Source of the DNA: Cupriavidus pauculus
GTDB lineage: Bacteria > Pseudomonadota > Gammaproteobacteria > Burkholderiales > Burkholderiaceae
Length of the DNA: 64,000 bases
Direction of reading: 5' to 3'
Assembly (NCBI RefSeq): GCF_022179805.1
Contig: NZ_BPUO01000002.1
Location: forward strand, 372,001 to 436,000
In this document: one piece after another, positions 10,356-19,261 of the stretch
Position numbering within the stretch: the stretch's first letter is position 1
Layout: every line of letters starts with the position of its first letter
Notes under the pieces: generated by a model
The model's input: only the letters and a program-made list of their open reading frames with translations
Databases searched by the model: none
Told to the model about the DNA's origin: nothing
Made by a program: the position numbers and the translations under genes

Positions 10356-10417
10356 GCAGGGCCCCCCGGCTTACAATGACGCCTTTACGACTTTTGTTGG
10401 TGCAAAGGGAGACAACC

Positions 10418-11338
10418 ATGTCGATGGCGGATCGCGACGGCAAGATCTGGATGGACGGCAAGCTGATTGAATGGCGCGATGCCAAGATTCACGTCCTGAC
10501 GCACACCCTGCACTACGGCATGGGCGTTTTCGAAGGCGTACGCGCCTACAAGACCCCCGAAGGCACCGCGATTTTCCGCCTCAAGGAGCACACGCGCCGA
10601 CTGTTCAATTCGGCCAAGATCTTCCAGATGGCCATGCCGTTCGATGAAGCCACGCTCGAAGCCGCGCAACGCGAGGTGGTACGCGCCAACAACCTGGAGT
10701 CGTGCTACATCCGCCCGCTGGTCTGGATTGGCTCGGAAAAGCTGGGCGTCTCGGCCAAGGGCAACACCATCCACGTGGCCATCGCCGCGTGGCCGTGGGG
10801 CGCCTACCTGGGCGAGGAAGGCCTGGAGCGCGGTATCCGCGTGAAGACGTCGTCGTTCACGCGCCACCACGTCAATGTGTCGCTGGTGCGCGCCAAGGCC
10901 AGCGGCTACTACATCAACTCGATCCTGGCCAACCAGGAAGCCACCGGCCTGGGCTACGACGAGGCGCTGCTGCTGGACACCGACGGCTACGTGAGCGAAG
11001 GCTCGGGCGAGAACGTGTTCGTGGTGCGCAATGGCGTGATCTACACGCCGGACCTGGCCTCGTGCCTGGACGGCATTACCCGTGACGCCACGCTGACGAT
11101 TGCCCGCGACCTGGGTATCGAGGTGCGCGAAAAGCGCATCACGCGCGACGAGATGTACTGCGCGGACGAAGCGTTCTTCACCGGCACCGCCGCCGAAGTG
11201 ACGCCGATCCGTGAACTGGACGACCGCGTGATTGGCGAAGGCCGCCGCGGCCCGGTGACCAAGCGCATCCAGGACGCGTTCTTCGCGGCCGTGGGCGGCA
11301 CCGACGAAAAATACAAGAAGTGGCTGACGCTGGTCTGA
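10418..11338 (+). CDS. ilvE: Branched-chain-amino-acid aminotransferase
   Basis: PLP-dependent class IV aminotransferase (306 residues) catalysing the last step of Val, Leu and Ile synthesis, and the first step of their breakdown, with 2-oxoglutarate/glutamate. Visible features are HYGMGVFEGVRAY near residue 33, the PLP-lysine segment RAKASGYYINS near 155, and SEGSGENVFVVRNG near 194. Length matches the 300-310-residue family. The ATG at 10418 has AAAGGGAG 7 nt upstream. It is followed at 49 bp by a zinc-finger gene on the same strand. Confidence 0.96.
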   Translation: MSMADRDGKIWMDGKLIEWRDAKIHVLTHTLHYGMGVFEGVRAYKTPEGTAIFRLKEHTRRLFNSAKIFQMAMPFDEATLEAAQREVVRANNLESCYIRPLVWIGSEKLGVSAKGNTIHVAIAAWPWGAYLGEEGLERGIRVKTSSFTRHHVNVSLVRAKASGYYINSILANQEATGLGYDEALLLDTDGYVSEGSGENVFVVRNGVIYTPDLASCLDGITRDATLTIARDLGIEVREKRITRDEMYCADEAFFTGTAAEVTPIRELDDRVIGEGRRGPVTKRIQDAFFAAVGGTDEKYKKWLTLV

Positions 11339-11387
11339 TCCGGCGCGGTCCACAATCCATCCATCCCTGCAAGACCATCGCAATACC

Positions 11388-11582
11388 ATGACGCAAACTG
11401 CAACCGTCGTCGAAATCGGCGCTGAAGACATTCCGCTGCACTGCCCCACCGGCAATACGCCGGCCTGGAACTACCATCCGCGCGTGTTCCTGGACGTGGT
11501 GGACACCGGTGAAGTGCGCTGCCCGTACTGCGGCACCGTGTACAAGCTCAAGCCGGGCAGCGTGCTGAAGGGTCACCACTGA
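11388..11582 (+). CDS. Zinc-finger CHCC-domain protein (NDUFS6-like)
   Basis: A 64-residue protein of the zf-CHCC family. The zinc site is visible as LHCPTG early on, then NYHPRVFL (His), and CPYCGTVYKL with two Cys. Homologues in proteobacteria are small uncharacterised proteins related to an accessory subunit of mitochondrial complex I. The gene lies between ilvE and waaF, an order usual in Cupriavidus and Ralstonia. Function is unproven. Confidence 0.85.
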   Translation: MTQTATVVEIGAEDIPLHCPTGNTPAWNYHPRVFLDVVDTGEVRCPYCGTVYKLKPGSVLKGHH

Positions 11583-11620
11583 CCCGCCCGGCCCACGCCA
11601 CTTCCCGCCGCTTTGACCTG

Positions 11621-11651
11621 ACGCCCCGGGCCGCCCAGCGCCCCGGGGCGT
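11621..11651 (+). terminator. Strong hairpin after the zinc-finger gene
   Basis: ACGCCCCGGG (11621-11630) pairs perfectly with CCCGGGGCGT (11642-11651) over an 11-nt loop. Only a short T run follows, so termination may be partial. Confidence 0.5.
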
Positions 11652-11697
11652 TGCCATGCCCGGGTACACGAAGAAGGGCCACGCAATACCCACTTTC

Positions 11698-12720
11698 ATG
11701 AGAAAAGCCCTCGTTATCGCCCCCAACTGGATCGGCGACGCCCTGATGGCGCAGCCGCTGTTCGCGCTGCTCAAGGCGCGTCATCCGCGCCTGGTCATCG
11801 ACGCGCTGGCCCCGAAATGGGTCGCTCCCGTGCTGGCGCGCATGCCCGAGATCAGCCAGGTGTTTCCGAGCGACCTGGCGCACGGCAAGCTGCAGCTCAG
11901 CGCGCGGCTGATGTTCGCGCAGCAGCTCAAGCACGAAGGCTACGACGTGGCCTATGTGCTGCCCAATTCGCTGAAGTCGGCGCTGATTCCGTTCCTGGCG
12001 GGCATTCCGCTGCGCATCGGCTATCGCGGCGAGGCGCGCTTCGGCATGCTCAACGTGCGCCACGCCAATCCGCCGCGCGATAAGCGCCCGCCGATGGTGG
12101 AGCACTACGCACGCCTGGCGCTCAAGCCCGGCGCGCGCCTGCCCGAATCGATTCCCGACCCGCAACTCAAGGTGGACCCGGCGCGCATGGCCGCCACGGC
12201 CCAGCGCTTCGGCATCGCGCCAGGCACTCGCGTGATCGCGTTCTGCCCCGGCGCGGAATTCGGCCCGGCCAAGCGCTGGCCCGCCGCGCACTTCGCAGCA
12301 CTGGCGCAGATGCTGCGCCGGTCGTACCCGTACGCGCAGATCGTGACGCTGGGCTCGGCCAAGGACGCGGAGATCGCGGACGAGATCGTCCAGGGCGCGC
12401 CGTTCGTGCGTAATCTCTGCGGCCAGACGTCGCTGGACGATGCCGTGGACATGCTGGCGCTGTCAGAGGCCGCCGTCTGCAACGATTCGGGCCTGATGCA
12501 CGTGACCGCCGCGCTGAACCGGCCCCAGGTGGCCGTCTATGGTTCCAGCGACCCCCGCCACACGCCCCCGCTGTCACAGGCAGCGAGTATCATGTGGCTT
12601 CAACTCGAGTGCAGCCCCTGCTTCAAGCGCGAGTGCCCGCTGGGCCACCTGCGTTGCCTGAAGGAGATCGAACCCGAAATGGTGTTCGTCGAGCTACGCA
12701 AGCTGCTGCACCGCCCCTGA
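11698..12720 (+). CDS. waaF: ADP-heptose:LPS heptosyltransferase II
   Basis: A 340-residue GT9-family glycosyltransferase that adds the second L-glycero-D-manno-heptose to the LPS inner core at the cytoplasmic face of the inner membrane. The start MRKALVIAPNWIGDALMAQP is characteristic, as are FCPGAEFGPAKRWP in the nucleotide-sugar half and NDSGLMHVTAALNRP, with the C-terminal Cys-containing segment LECSPCFKRECPLGH. The ATG at 11698 is chosen for this N-terminus. gmhB, which makes the heptose precursor, lies 50 kb away in the same window. Confidence 0.95.
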   Translation: MRKALVIAPNWIGDALMAQPLFALLKARHPRLVIDALAPKWVAPVLARMPEISQVFPSDLAHGKLQLSARLMFAQQLKHEGYDVAYVLPNSLKSALIPFLAGIPLRIGYRGEARFGMLNVRHANPPRDKRPPMVEHYARLALKPGARLPESIPDPQLKVDPARMAATAQRFGIAPGTRVIAFCPGAEFGPAKRWPAAHFAALAQMLRRSYPYAQIVTLGSAKDAEIADEIVQGAPFVRNLCGQTSLDDAVDMLALSEAAVCNDSGLMHVTAALNRPQVAVYGSSDPRHTPPLSQAASIMWLQLECSPCFKRECPLGHLRCLKEIEPEMVFVELRKLLHRP

Positions 12721-12730
12721 CCCGACCACC

Positions 12731-13171
12731 ATGCCTCGTTTCGCCCGCCTGTTCGATTCCGCCGAAGACATCGTCGATGCCTTCCGTGAAGCCATGAAGT
12801 TGCGCGATGCCGATGGCGCGCTGCGACTCTGGCTGGACGAAGACTCGGTCACCTGCGTGATGCCCGACGGCCAGCGCCTGATCGGCCATGAAAACCTGCG
12901 CCAGGCATTTGCGCAGCTGCTGGAAGAGCAGCCGGTGCTGATCGATGCCATCGAGACCAGCAGCCATTCGTCGCTGGGCGTGTCGATCTTCGACGTCACC
13001 GAGGCGCTGCGCTTTGGCGAAGGCCGCGTGGAAGCCGACCTGTTCGTGCACACCACCTACGTGCTGATGCAGAACCACGAGGGCTGGCGCCTGGCGCATA
13101 TCCACTGCAGCCCGGCCAACGCGGTGCAGGTGGCCGCCGTGGCCGCCGCGCCGGGACAGGCCCTGCACTGA
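12731..13171 (+). CDS. SnoaL/NTF2-like protein (ketosteroid-isomerase-like fold)
   Basis: A 146-residue protein whose pattern suggests the NTF2-like cone fold: an N-terminal helix pair with FREAMKLRDADGALRLWLDEDSV, then strands such as VHTTYVLMQNHEGWRLAHIHCS. Proteins of this type are often small enzymes or ligand binders, and no catalytic role can be assigned. It follows waaF by 10 bp and precedes the hydrolase gene by 14 bp, so the three are likely co-transcribed. Confidence 0.7.
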   Translation: MPRFARLFDSAEDIVDAFREAMKLRDADGALRLWLDEDSVTCVMPDGQRLIGHENLRQAFAQLLEEQPVLIDAIETSSHSSLGVSIFDVTEALRFGEGRVEADLFVHTTYVLMQNHEGWRLAHIHCSPANAVQVAAVAAAPGQALH

Positions 13172-13185
13172 CCGCAGTGCAGGCC

Positions 13186-14214
13186 ATGACTCTGGGCAAC
13201 ACGTTCGGCGACACTTTCCAGATGCCCTGGTGGCTGCGTGGCGGCCACGCGCAGACCATCCTGCCCGCGCGCTTCACGCGGCATCGCCGCATCGCGTTCC
13301 GCCGCGAACGCTGGCAAACCCCCGACGACGACTTCATCGACCTGGACTGGACCACACACCCGGTGACACCTGGGGCGCCGCTGGTGGTGATGTTCCACGG
13401 CCTGGAAGGCAATTCCCGCAGCCACTACGCGCAGACGCTGATGACGGCGCTGCGCGACCGTGGCTGGCAGGGCGTGATTCCGCATTTCCGGGGCTGCTCG
13501 GGCCAGTTGAACCAGGCGCCGCGTTTTTATCATTCGGGCGATTCCGCCGAGATCCGCTGGGTCCTGCACCGCCTGCGCGACCAGTTGCATATCACCGAGC
13601 CCGGCCGCGAAATGCTGGCCGTCGGCATCTCGCTGGGCGGCAACGCGCTGCTGCGCTTTCTTGGCGAAGACGGCCGCGACGCGAGCTTTCTGCGTGCGGC
13701 GGCCTCCGTGTCGGCGCCGCTCGATCTGGCAGCCGGCGGCGCGGCTTTGTCGAGCGGCTTCAACATGATCTACACGCGCATGTTCCTGCAGACGCTCAAG
13801 GTCAAGTCGCTGGCCAAGCTGGAGCAGTTTCCGGCGCTGTTTGACCGCGACACCATGATGCGCAGCCGCGACCTGTACGCGTTCGACAACGTGGTGACAG
13901 CACCGCTGCACGGCTTTCGCGATACCGACGACTACTGGACGCGCGCCTCCAGCAAGCCGATCCTGGGCGAGATCCGCGTGCCGACGCTGGTGCTCAATGC
14001 CCGCAACGACCCCTTCCTGCCGGCCCGGCACCTGCCAGGCCCCACCGATGTCAGCGCCGACGTGCTGCTGGAGCAGCCCGAACACGGCGGCCACGTGGGC
14101 TTCATGACGCCGCGCGGCGGACTGCTCAGGCAACTGCCGCTGTTCCCGATGGCCGGCCACATCGAATGGCTGCCCGCGCGCATACTGGACTTCTTTGACG
14201 GCGTCGGCAAATAA
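13186..14214 (+). CDS. Alpha/beta hydrolase of the YheT family
   Basis: A 342-residue alpha/beta hydrolase. The oxyanion/lid region reads MFHGLEGNSRSHYAQTL near residue 65, the nucleophile elbow is VGISLGGNALLRFLG near 147 (Ser between Ile and Leu), the acid is in NARNDPFLP near 270, and the His is in EHGGHVGF near 303. This matches the YheT-type esterase/hydrolase family, whose natural substrate is unknown. An ATG at 13186 and a GTG at 13177 are both possible starts; ATG is preferred. Confidence 0.85.
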   Translation: MTLGNTFGDTFQMPWWLRGGHAQTILPARFTRHRRIAFRRERWQTPDDDFIDLDWTTHPVTPGAPLVVMFHGLEGNSRSHYAQTLMTALRDRGWQGVIPHFRGCSGQLNQAPRFYHSGDSAEIRWVLHRLRDQLHITEPGREMLAVGISLGGNALLRFLGEDGRDASFLRAAASVSAPLDLAAGGAALSSGFNMIYTRMFLQTLKVKSLAKLEQFPALFDRDTMMRSRDLYAFDNVVTAPLHGFRDTDDYWTRASSKPILGEIRVPTLVLNARNDPFLPARHLPGPTDVSADVLLEQPEHGGHVGFMTPRGGLLRQLPLFPMAGHIEWLPARILDFFDGVGK

Positions 14215-14224
14215 AGGAGACACC

Positions 14225-14803
14225 ATGGATGAAGTGGTAAAGCAAGCCATGGCGCGCTGGCCAAACGTGCCGAACTGCTTTGGCTGGCTGGCGCTGGACC
14301 GTCGCGGCCAATGGCGCATGCGCAACGAGTTCGCGCAGCAGCATGGCCTGTCGGGCGACCCGATCCGCCACGAGGCGTTGATTGCCTTTATCGAGCGCAA
14401 CTACACGCACGATGGGCACGGCGCGTGGTATTTCCAGAATGGCCCGCAGCGCGTGTTTGTCTCGCTGGCGTACGCTCCGTGGATCGCGCGCCTGCATAAC
14501 GGCGTGCTGACCACATCGTCGGACAAGGCGTTCACGCCCACCGCCTGCTTTGCCGACGAGCACGGCAATGTGGTGCTGTCAGGCACTGTGGAAGGCATGG
14601 ACGGCGAGCAGGCAGCAGTGCTGCACGATCACGACCTTGACGCGTTCAGCACGGCCAGCGACTGGCACGGCGAAGCGTGCGGCGCCGCGCTGGGCGTGTT
14701 CCATTACGGCGGGCGTGATCTCGATATCGAACCGATCGTCGAGGCGGAAGTGCCGAAGCGGTTCGGCTTTGTCAGGACACCGGTCGCGGAGCAGGCAGCC
14801 TAG
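14225..14803 (+). CDS. Conserved hypothetical protein (Burkholderiales type)
   Basis: A 192-residue soluble protein starting MDEVVKQAMARWPNVPNCFG, preceded by an ideal AAAGGAGA site. Acidic and aromatic residues are spread through the sequence, with no signal peptide or membrane segment. It resembles a conserved DUF2946/DUF2944-like protein seen beside hydrolase genes in Burkholderiales, but the family name is from memory and not certain. It starts 10 bp after the hydrolase stop and converges on the M48 protease gene, so it probably ends the operon that begins at waaF. Confidence 0.7.
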   Translation: MDEVVKQAMARWPNVPNCFGWLALDRRGQWRMRNEFAQQHGLSGDPIRHEALIAFIERNYTHDGHGAWYFQNGPQRVFVSLAYAPWIARLHNGVLTTSSDKAFTPTACFADEHGNVVLSGTVEGMDGEQAAVLHDHDLDAFSTASDWHGEACGAALGVFHYGGRDLDIEPIVEAEVPKRFGFVRTPVAEQAA

Positions 14804-14834
14804 TCGGGCCGCCTGATTGCCGTTTGGCTTGCCG

Positions 14835-16721
14835 CTAGTTCGGCATGCCCTTGTTGTCCTGGCGATCTTCCTTGTACTGCAGCTGCAACTGGTGCAGCCG
14901 CGCATCGACTTCCGAGAGCGTGTAGAAGTCGCCGTCGCCGGCCTTGCGCGCGATCTGAAGCTGCTCGATGGCTGCCTGGTACGAGCCATCCATCGCATAC
15001 TTCTCGGCCAACGCCTGATGCTGCTGCAGGCGCTTGCCCTGCGCGGCATAGGCACGCGCCAGCATCTCCCACCATTCCGAACGGCCGGTTTCCTCGCGCG
15101 TACGCGACCGGAGGAAGGCCACCGCATCGTCAAGTCGGTTCGACGCCAGCAACGTGTCGGCATAGGTCACGGCCGCCGCGTGCGATAGCGGGAACGCCTT
15201 CAGCGTGGCGGCCGCCTGCGTCAGTGCTTCCTGCGTGCGGCCCTCGCTGCGCGCCAGTTCCACGGCCATCACATCGAGCATCGGCGTGCCTGACGTGGCG
15301 CCCGGAATCGTGCCGTACAGGCGCCGCGCTTCGGCCAGGGCCTTCTCGGCGTCGGTAAAGCGTCCGAGTTTCTGGTTGGTGAACGCGATGCCGTAGTAGA
15401 CGGCGGGCAGCCGCACTGCCGATACCGTGTTCAGTTGCGCCTTGAACGACGCCAGCAGGTTGCGCAGGTCATTGGGCGTGGGCGACTGCAGCACCGCCGC
15501 GCGCACACGTGCGAATTCGTAGTCGGGCGTATTGCCGACCTTGCGCGCGGTGACGTGGCGCACACGGTCCTGCATGTCGGCAATCCGCTCGGAGGTCAGC
15601 GGGTGGGTGCGCACGTAGGCGGGCACGGAATTGTCCGAGATACCCATCACGCGCTGCAGCCGCTGGAAGAAGTCCGGCATGCCCTGCGGATCGAACCCGG
15701 CGGCCGTCATGATCTGGAAGCCCACGCGATCGGCCTCGCGTTCGGCGCCGCGCGAGAACGACAGCTGGTTGGCAATCGCCGCGCCCTGCCCGCCCATCGC
15801 CAGCGCCGCCGCCGCATCGCCGCTCTTGGTAGCGGCCAGCCCGGCCAGCACCATCGACGCCAGCGCAATCCACATCGACTGGTCCTGGCTGGTAATGCCG
15901 CGCGCGATATGCCGCTGCGTGACGTGGCCGATTTCGTGGCCCAGCACCGACGCCAGTTCGGACTCGGTATCGGACTGCACCAGCAGCCCGGTATGCACGC
16001 CGATAAAGCCGCCCGGCATGGCGAACGCGTTGATCGAGCGGTCACGCACGCCGAACAGCTCGAAGCCGGTGGCAAACGTGCCTGCGCCGTTCGACCCCGC
16101 GATGTTCATGCGGCGCGCGGCCTGCACCAGTCGATATCCCAGTGCGTTCAGATAATCGTTGAGCAGCGGGTCGGACACGTAGTCGGGATCGCGCCGGATG
16201 CTGCGCATGATCCGGTCGCCGAGGCGCTTTTCCATGTCCGGCGACAGCGATGCCGTGGACGGGTCGCCCAGGTCGGGCAACTGGATGCCAGCACCCTCCA
16301 CCACCGTGTTGCCGCTGCGCAGTCCGAATTCCGATTTCTGGCCCGCGCGGACGCTGCGGTTGAGGTTGTCATAGACCTGGTCGCTGACACCGCCGCCGAT
16401 GTCCGGGGCGGCGCTCGGTGCCGTCAGCTTCGGAATGCCCGGCGCGGCCTGCGTGCCTGACGACACCCCGGACGTAGCCAGCTTCGCATTGGCCGCCGTC
16501 GCTGCGCCGGACCGGGGTGCCTGCGACGGGGTCGCGGCCGGCGTCGACTGCGGCCAGGCTGGCGCCGCCATCGTCAGCACGAGCACGGCCGCCAGCGCAC
16601 GTGCCGCATGTGACGCACGGACGGCCGGCAAGGCGTGATCGTTGGCGCTGGGTGGGGCGCTGGAGCGGGCGTGGGCACTCGACCGGACGGGCAGGCGGCG
16701 AGGCCATGATGTCTTGAGCAT
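14835..16721 (-). CDS. bepA: Periplasmic M48 metalloprotease with TPR tail (BepA-like)
   Basis: A 628-residue exported zinc protease resembling BepA/YfgC, which assists or degrades outer-membrane protein assembly intermediates such as LptD. The N-terminus has a basic stretch followed by a hydrophobic segment (ALAAVLVLTMAAPAWPQ near 50), an unusually long leader. The catalytic site is VLGHEIGHVTQRH near residue 270, and the third zinc ligand is Glu in RGAEREADRVGFQ. The C-terminal third consists of TPR-like helix pairs. Start at 16721 is chosen over an upstream ATG at 16757. The gene is divergent from moaC. Confidence 0.85.
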   Translation of the reverse strand: MLKTSWPRRLPVRSSAHARSSAPPSANDHALPAVRASHAARALAAVLVLTMAAPAWPQSTPAATPSQAPRSGAATAANAKLATSGVSSGTQAAPGIPKLTAPSAAPDIGGGVSDQVYDNLNRSVRAGQKSEFGLRSGNTVVEGAGIQLPDLGDPSTASLSPDMEKRLGDRIMRSIRRDPDYVSDPLLNDYLNALGYRLVQAARRMNIAGSNGAGTFATGFELFGVRDRSINAFAMPGGFIGVHTGLLVQSDTESELASVLGHEIGHVTQRHIARGITSQDQSMWIALASMVLAGLAATKSGDAAAALAMGGQGAAIANQLSFSRGAEREADRVGFQIMTAAGFDPQGMPDFFQRLQRVMGISDNSVPAYVRTHPLTSERIADMQDRVRHVTARKVGNTPDYEFARVRAAVLQSPTPNDLRNLLASFKAQLNTVSAVRLPAVYYGIAFTNQKLGRFTDAEKALAEARRLYGTIPGATSGTPMLDVMAVELARSEGRTQEALTQAAATLKAFPLSHAAAVTYADTLLASNRLDDAVAFLRSRTREETGRSEWWEMLARAYAAQGKRLQQHQALAEKYAMDGSYQAAIEQLQIARKAGDGDFYTLSEVDARLHQLQLQYKEDRQDNKGMPN

Positions 16722-16893
16722 GTTGCTATGATAGCGGCCTCCGGATGCCGTTCCCATCGGGCAAGCCCCAGCGCGCGTTGCCGTTGTTTTGCGTCACGAT
16801 GCGCCCCGGTGGCGGCGTGTTCCCGCACCGTTCCACCTGCGGTCGTACCGCCCGCATCCACCCGTACCCAAGCCCTTTTATTCCTTCGCGACC

Positions 16894-17373
16894 ATGAGCC
16901 AACTCACCCACTTCGACACCGCCGGCCGGGCCCACATGGTCGACGTCGGCAACAAGTCCAGCACGCACCGGGTGGCCGTGGCCACCGGCACCATCACGAT
17001 GCTGCCCGAGACCTTCGCACTGGTGCGCGATGGCACGGCAAAGAAGGGCGATGTGCTGGGCATTGCCCGCGTGGCCGCCATCATGGCCACCAAGCGCACG
17101 TCGGACCTGATTCCGCTGTGCCACCCGATCGGCCTGACACGCGTGGCAGTGGACTTCGCACTCGATGCCCCCAGCTCGACCATCGCCTGCATCGTGCGCA
17201 CCGAGACACACGGCCAGACCGGCGTGGAGATGGAAGCACTGACCGGCGTGCAGGTGGCCCTGCTGACGATCTACGACATGTGCAAGGCCGTCGATCGCGG
17301 CATGGTCATCGGCAATGTGAAGCTGCTGGAGAAGCATGGCGGGAAGTCGGGCGACTGGGTGGCGGGAGGCTAA
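16894..17373 (+). CDS. moaC: Cyclic pyranopterin monophosphate synthase; 3' end supplied by an inserted island
   Basis: A 159-residue enzyme of molybdenum-cofactor biosynthesis that converts the cyclised GTP intermediate to cyclic pyranopterin monophosphate. Family motifs are [16 protein letters not shown] at the start, [18 protein letters not shown] near residue 70, the [20 protein letters not shown] segment, and KSGDWVAGG at the end. Length is normal. Bases 17245-17291 recur exactly at 27738-27784, followed there by a diverged but homologous 3' end. The last 27 codons here therefore come from the inserted element, which has replaced the native tail without breaking the frame. The junction makes MoaC a functional chimera. 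Confidence 0.95.
   Translation: MSQLTHFDTAGRAHMVDVGNKSSTHRVAVATGTITMLPETFALVRDGTAKKGDVLGIARVAAIMATKRTSDLIPLCHPIGLTRVAVDFALDAPSSTIACIVRTETHGQTGVEMEALTGVQVALLTIYDMCKAVDRGMVIGNVKLLEKHGGKSGDWVAGG
17245..17291 (+). repeat. attL: left copy of the 47-bp attachment core inside moaC
   Basis: These 47 bases are identical to 27738-27784. One base upstream differs (C versus G), and downstream the copies diverge. The position in the coding 3' end of moaC, 224 bp before an integrase start, makes it the left attachment site. Confidence 0.9.
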
Positions 17374-17484
17374 GTAGTTGTTTTGTAAGCCTTAGCCCGA
17401 GACGAACCATTGGCTACCGGATTTACTAGCAGCATCGCTGGCTTGACCTGCGAAAGCACCAGGGAGTGGCGAAACATCGATCTT

Positions 17485-17501
17485 GTCCAAATTCTGTCCA
17501 A
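17485..17501 (+). repeat. Two GTCCAA repeats phased at 11 bp (candidate integrase arm site, left)
   Basis: GTCCAA occurs at 17485-17490 and 17496-17501 just upstream of the integrase. The surrounding 20 bp (17482-17501) match 18 of 20 positions at 27655-27674 near the other end. Direct 11-bp spacing suggests protein binding on one DNA face. Integrase arm-type binding or autoregulation is inferred. Confidence 0.55.
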
Positions 17502-17514
17502 GTGAGGATGGGAG

Positions 17515-18498
17515 ATGGCATCGATAAGACATCGAGGAAGCAGGTGGCAGGCGCGGGTAACACGGATCGGGTTCCCGCCCGAAGTGAAGTCTTTCGAGAC
17601 ACGGCAGGACGCCGAACGTTGGGCAAGGTCTATCGAATCGGAGATGGACAAAGGTAGCTACGTCAGCCGAACCGAGGCGGAGGCGACCACGCTTGGACAG
17701 ATCCTCCAACGGTACATCGCAGAGGTTTGCCCTTTAATGCGAGGCGGGGCTGACGACACCATCCGGCTGCGTGCGATGTGTCGGACCAGATTTGCGAGGC
17801 TCAGTATGGCTGCGCTGACCCCGATGGCAATCGCCACGTATCGAGATGACCGCCTGAAGCAAGTGAAGGCGGGGACGGTAATCCGCGAACTGGCCTATTT
17901 GTCGGCGATCATCAACCACGCTCGTCGAGAGTGGGGGATCAATGTCCCAAACCCGGTCGCATCTGTTCGCAAGCCGTCAGCGCCGCAGGGGCGTGACAGG
18001 GTACTGTCGGCGGAGGAAGAAGCCCGCTTGCTGACTGCATTGGCCCCTACCGGTCGTCGAAATCCGTGGCTACGCCCAATGGCAATCCTGAGCCTGGAAT
18101 CGGCAATGCGGCGGGGTGAACTTCTGCAACTTCGCTGGGCAAATATCAACTTGGAGGACCAGACGGCATTCTTGCCTGTGACCAAGAATGGCACGGCGCG
18201 GACAGTGCCCCTGTCCTTGAAAGCTGTGGCTCTATTGCGCGACTTGCCAAGGTGCATCGATGGAAGCGTATTCCCGATCAATGCCCCGGCCCACCATAAG
18301 GCATTTAAACGGGCATGCAAACGGGCTGGACTGGTGGACCTGAACTGGCATGACCTTCGTCATACGGCGATCACTCGGCTGGCCACAAAGCTGCCAAATC
18401 TGATCGAACTCGCGGCAGTATCTGGACACCGCAGCCTGACGATGCTGAAGCGGTACTATCATCCGTCTGCGGTCGATCTGGCGAAAAAGATCCGTTGA
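17515..18498 (+). CDS. Tyrosine-type site-specific integrase
   Basis: A 327-residue phage-type tyrosine recombinase that would integrate and excise the element. The N-terminal arm-binding-like region begins MASIRHRGSRWQARV, followed by a core-binding helical domain (residues 60-150). Catalytic residues are visible: Arg199 in SAMRRGELL, Lys in TKNGTARTVPL, His279 and Arg282 in WHDLRHTA, His305 in SGHRSL, and the nucleophilic Tyr at 314 or 315 in LKRYYHP. All are present, so it should be active. It is transcribed away from attL into the island. A GAGG site lies about 7 nt before the ATG. Confidence 0.95.
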   Translation: MASIRHRGSRWQARVTRIGFPPEVKSFETRQDAERWARSIESEMDKGSYVSRTEAEATTLGQILQRYIAEVCPLMRGGADDTIRLRAMCRTRFARLSMAALTPMAIATYRDDRLKQVKAGTVIRELAYLSAIINHARREWGINVPNPVASVRKPSAPQGRDRVLSAEEEARLLTALAPTGRRNPWLRPMAILSLESAMRRGELLQLRWANINLEDQTAFLPVTKNGTARTVPLSLKAVALLRDLPRCIDGSVFPINAPAHHKAFKRACKRAGLVDLNWHDLRHTAITRLATKLPNLIELAAVSGHRSLTMLKRYYHPSAVDLAKKIR

Positions 18499-18915
18499 TC
18501 AGGACCGTGAAATGTCACACTCACTCGCACAACGTGAGACCACACTTCACGGCTTAGAACTGTCCGTGCTGACGGTCAGCGTGGCTTGAGCGAGCAATCA
18601 ATGACTCGAGGTGCTACTTCGCACCCCCCGAGAGTAACAAGCAGTGATAACTCTGGTCTGTGAACGCGATACACGCGAGATCGGGATCCGGGTACATCGC
18701 TTCCCAGCACTGATTTCTTCCCACTCTGCCCGTAGCATTTTGGATAGTTTGCTATCAACGGCAGGCCGCGCTGTGTTGGACTGCACCGCTAACTCGCCGG
18801 CCTTCGGAGAAGTAGCGCACGTACGCGGAAGCGCTCAGTGCGTCCTGGCCGTAACACCAAAATGCAAGTAGCTCCCGCCCATCAAGTCCGTTAGTCCCTG
18901 AAGCGCCACTTCAAT
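18499..18915. other. Non-coding stretch downstream of the integrase
   Basis: No open frame here has a ribosome-binding site or family resemblance. The longest, at 18644-18871, lacks both. The stretch ends at the operator-promoter block of the toxin gene. Confidence 0.5.
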
Positions 18916-18980
18916 GTTCCCACAATGGGAACTTGACTAGCCCAGCACACAGGGGTACATTTGTTCCCACGTCGTGAACA
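18916..18980 (+). promoter_or_regulatory. Promoter flanked by two operators, driving the toxin-antitoxin-like cassette
   Basis: A sigma-70-like promoter TTGACT (18933-18938), 17 bp, TACATT (18956-18961) lies between two related palindromes. The first is GTTCCCACAATGGGAAC (18916-18932), a perfect 7-bp inverted repeat with 3-bp spacer abutting the -35. The second is TGTTCCCACGTCGTGAACA (18962-18980), a looser palindrome abutting the -10. Both contain GTTCCCAC. Such flanking operators are typical of autorepressed toxin-antitoxin operons. The probable repressor is the HTH region of the HigA-like protein encoded second. Confidence 0.65.
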
Positions 18981-18989
18981 GATAAAAAT

Positions 18990-19253
18990 ATGAAATTGCA
19001 CGGTAGGAACAGGCTGCAGGAGCTGTTCGGACTGGATGACCAGACCGACAGGTGGCTTCGCGCCTGGATTTCAGAGGTAGCGAGTGCAAACTGGAAGCAA
19101 GCCAAGGATGTGCTTCGTCAGTTTCCTCAAGCGAAATGGGTTACAGACAACGTTGTCCAGTTCCACGTAGAGCCTCAGGCGGCGTGGATTGAGGTGGCGA
19201 TGTCATTCTCACCTCCCGTGGCCGTCGTATGCGATCTGAAGCGCACAAAATAG
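18990..19253 (+). CDS. higB: HigB-family toxin-like protein
   Basis: An 87-residue protein with the layout of HigB/RelE-fold mRNA interferases: MKLHGRNRLQELF, then WLRAWISEVASANWKQAKDV near residue 22, and FPQAKWVTDNVVQFHV near 45. Known relatives act on ribosome-bound mRNA. The C-terminus (WIEVAMSFSPPVAVVCDLKRTK) departs from the usual RLVVRIAY...GTHAEYD ending, so catalytic residues may be changed. It precedes a HigA-like gene by 8 bp, the family's typical toxin-first order, and sits behind a dual-operator promoter. Confidence 0.7.
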   Translation: MKLHGRNRLQELFGLDDQTDRWLRAWISEVASANWKQAKDVLRQFPQAKWVTDNVVQFHVEPQAAWIEVAMSFSPPVAVVCDLKRTK

Positions 19254-19261
19254 CGATGTTA

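Noticed and set aside
18644-18871. Plus-strand open frame of 75 codons after the integrase
   Set aside because: Sequence resembles random coding and lacks a ribosome-binding site.
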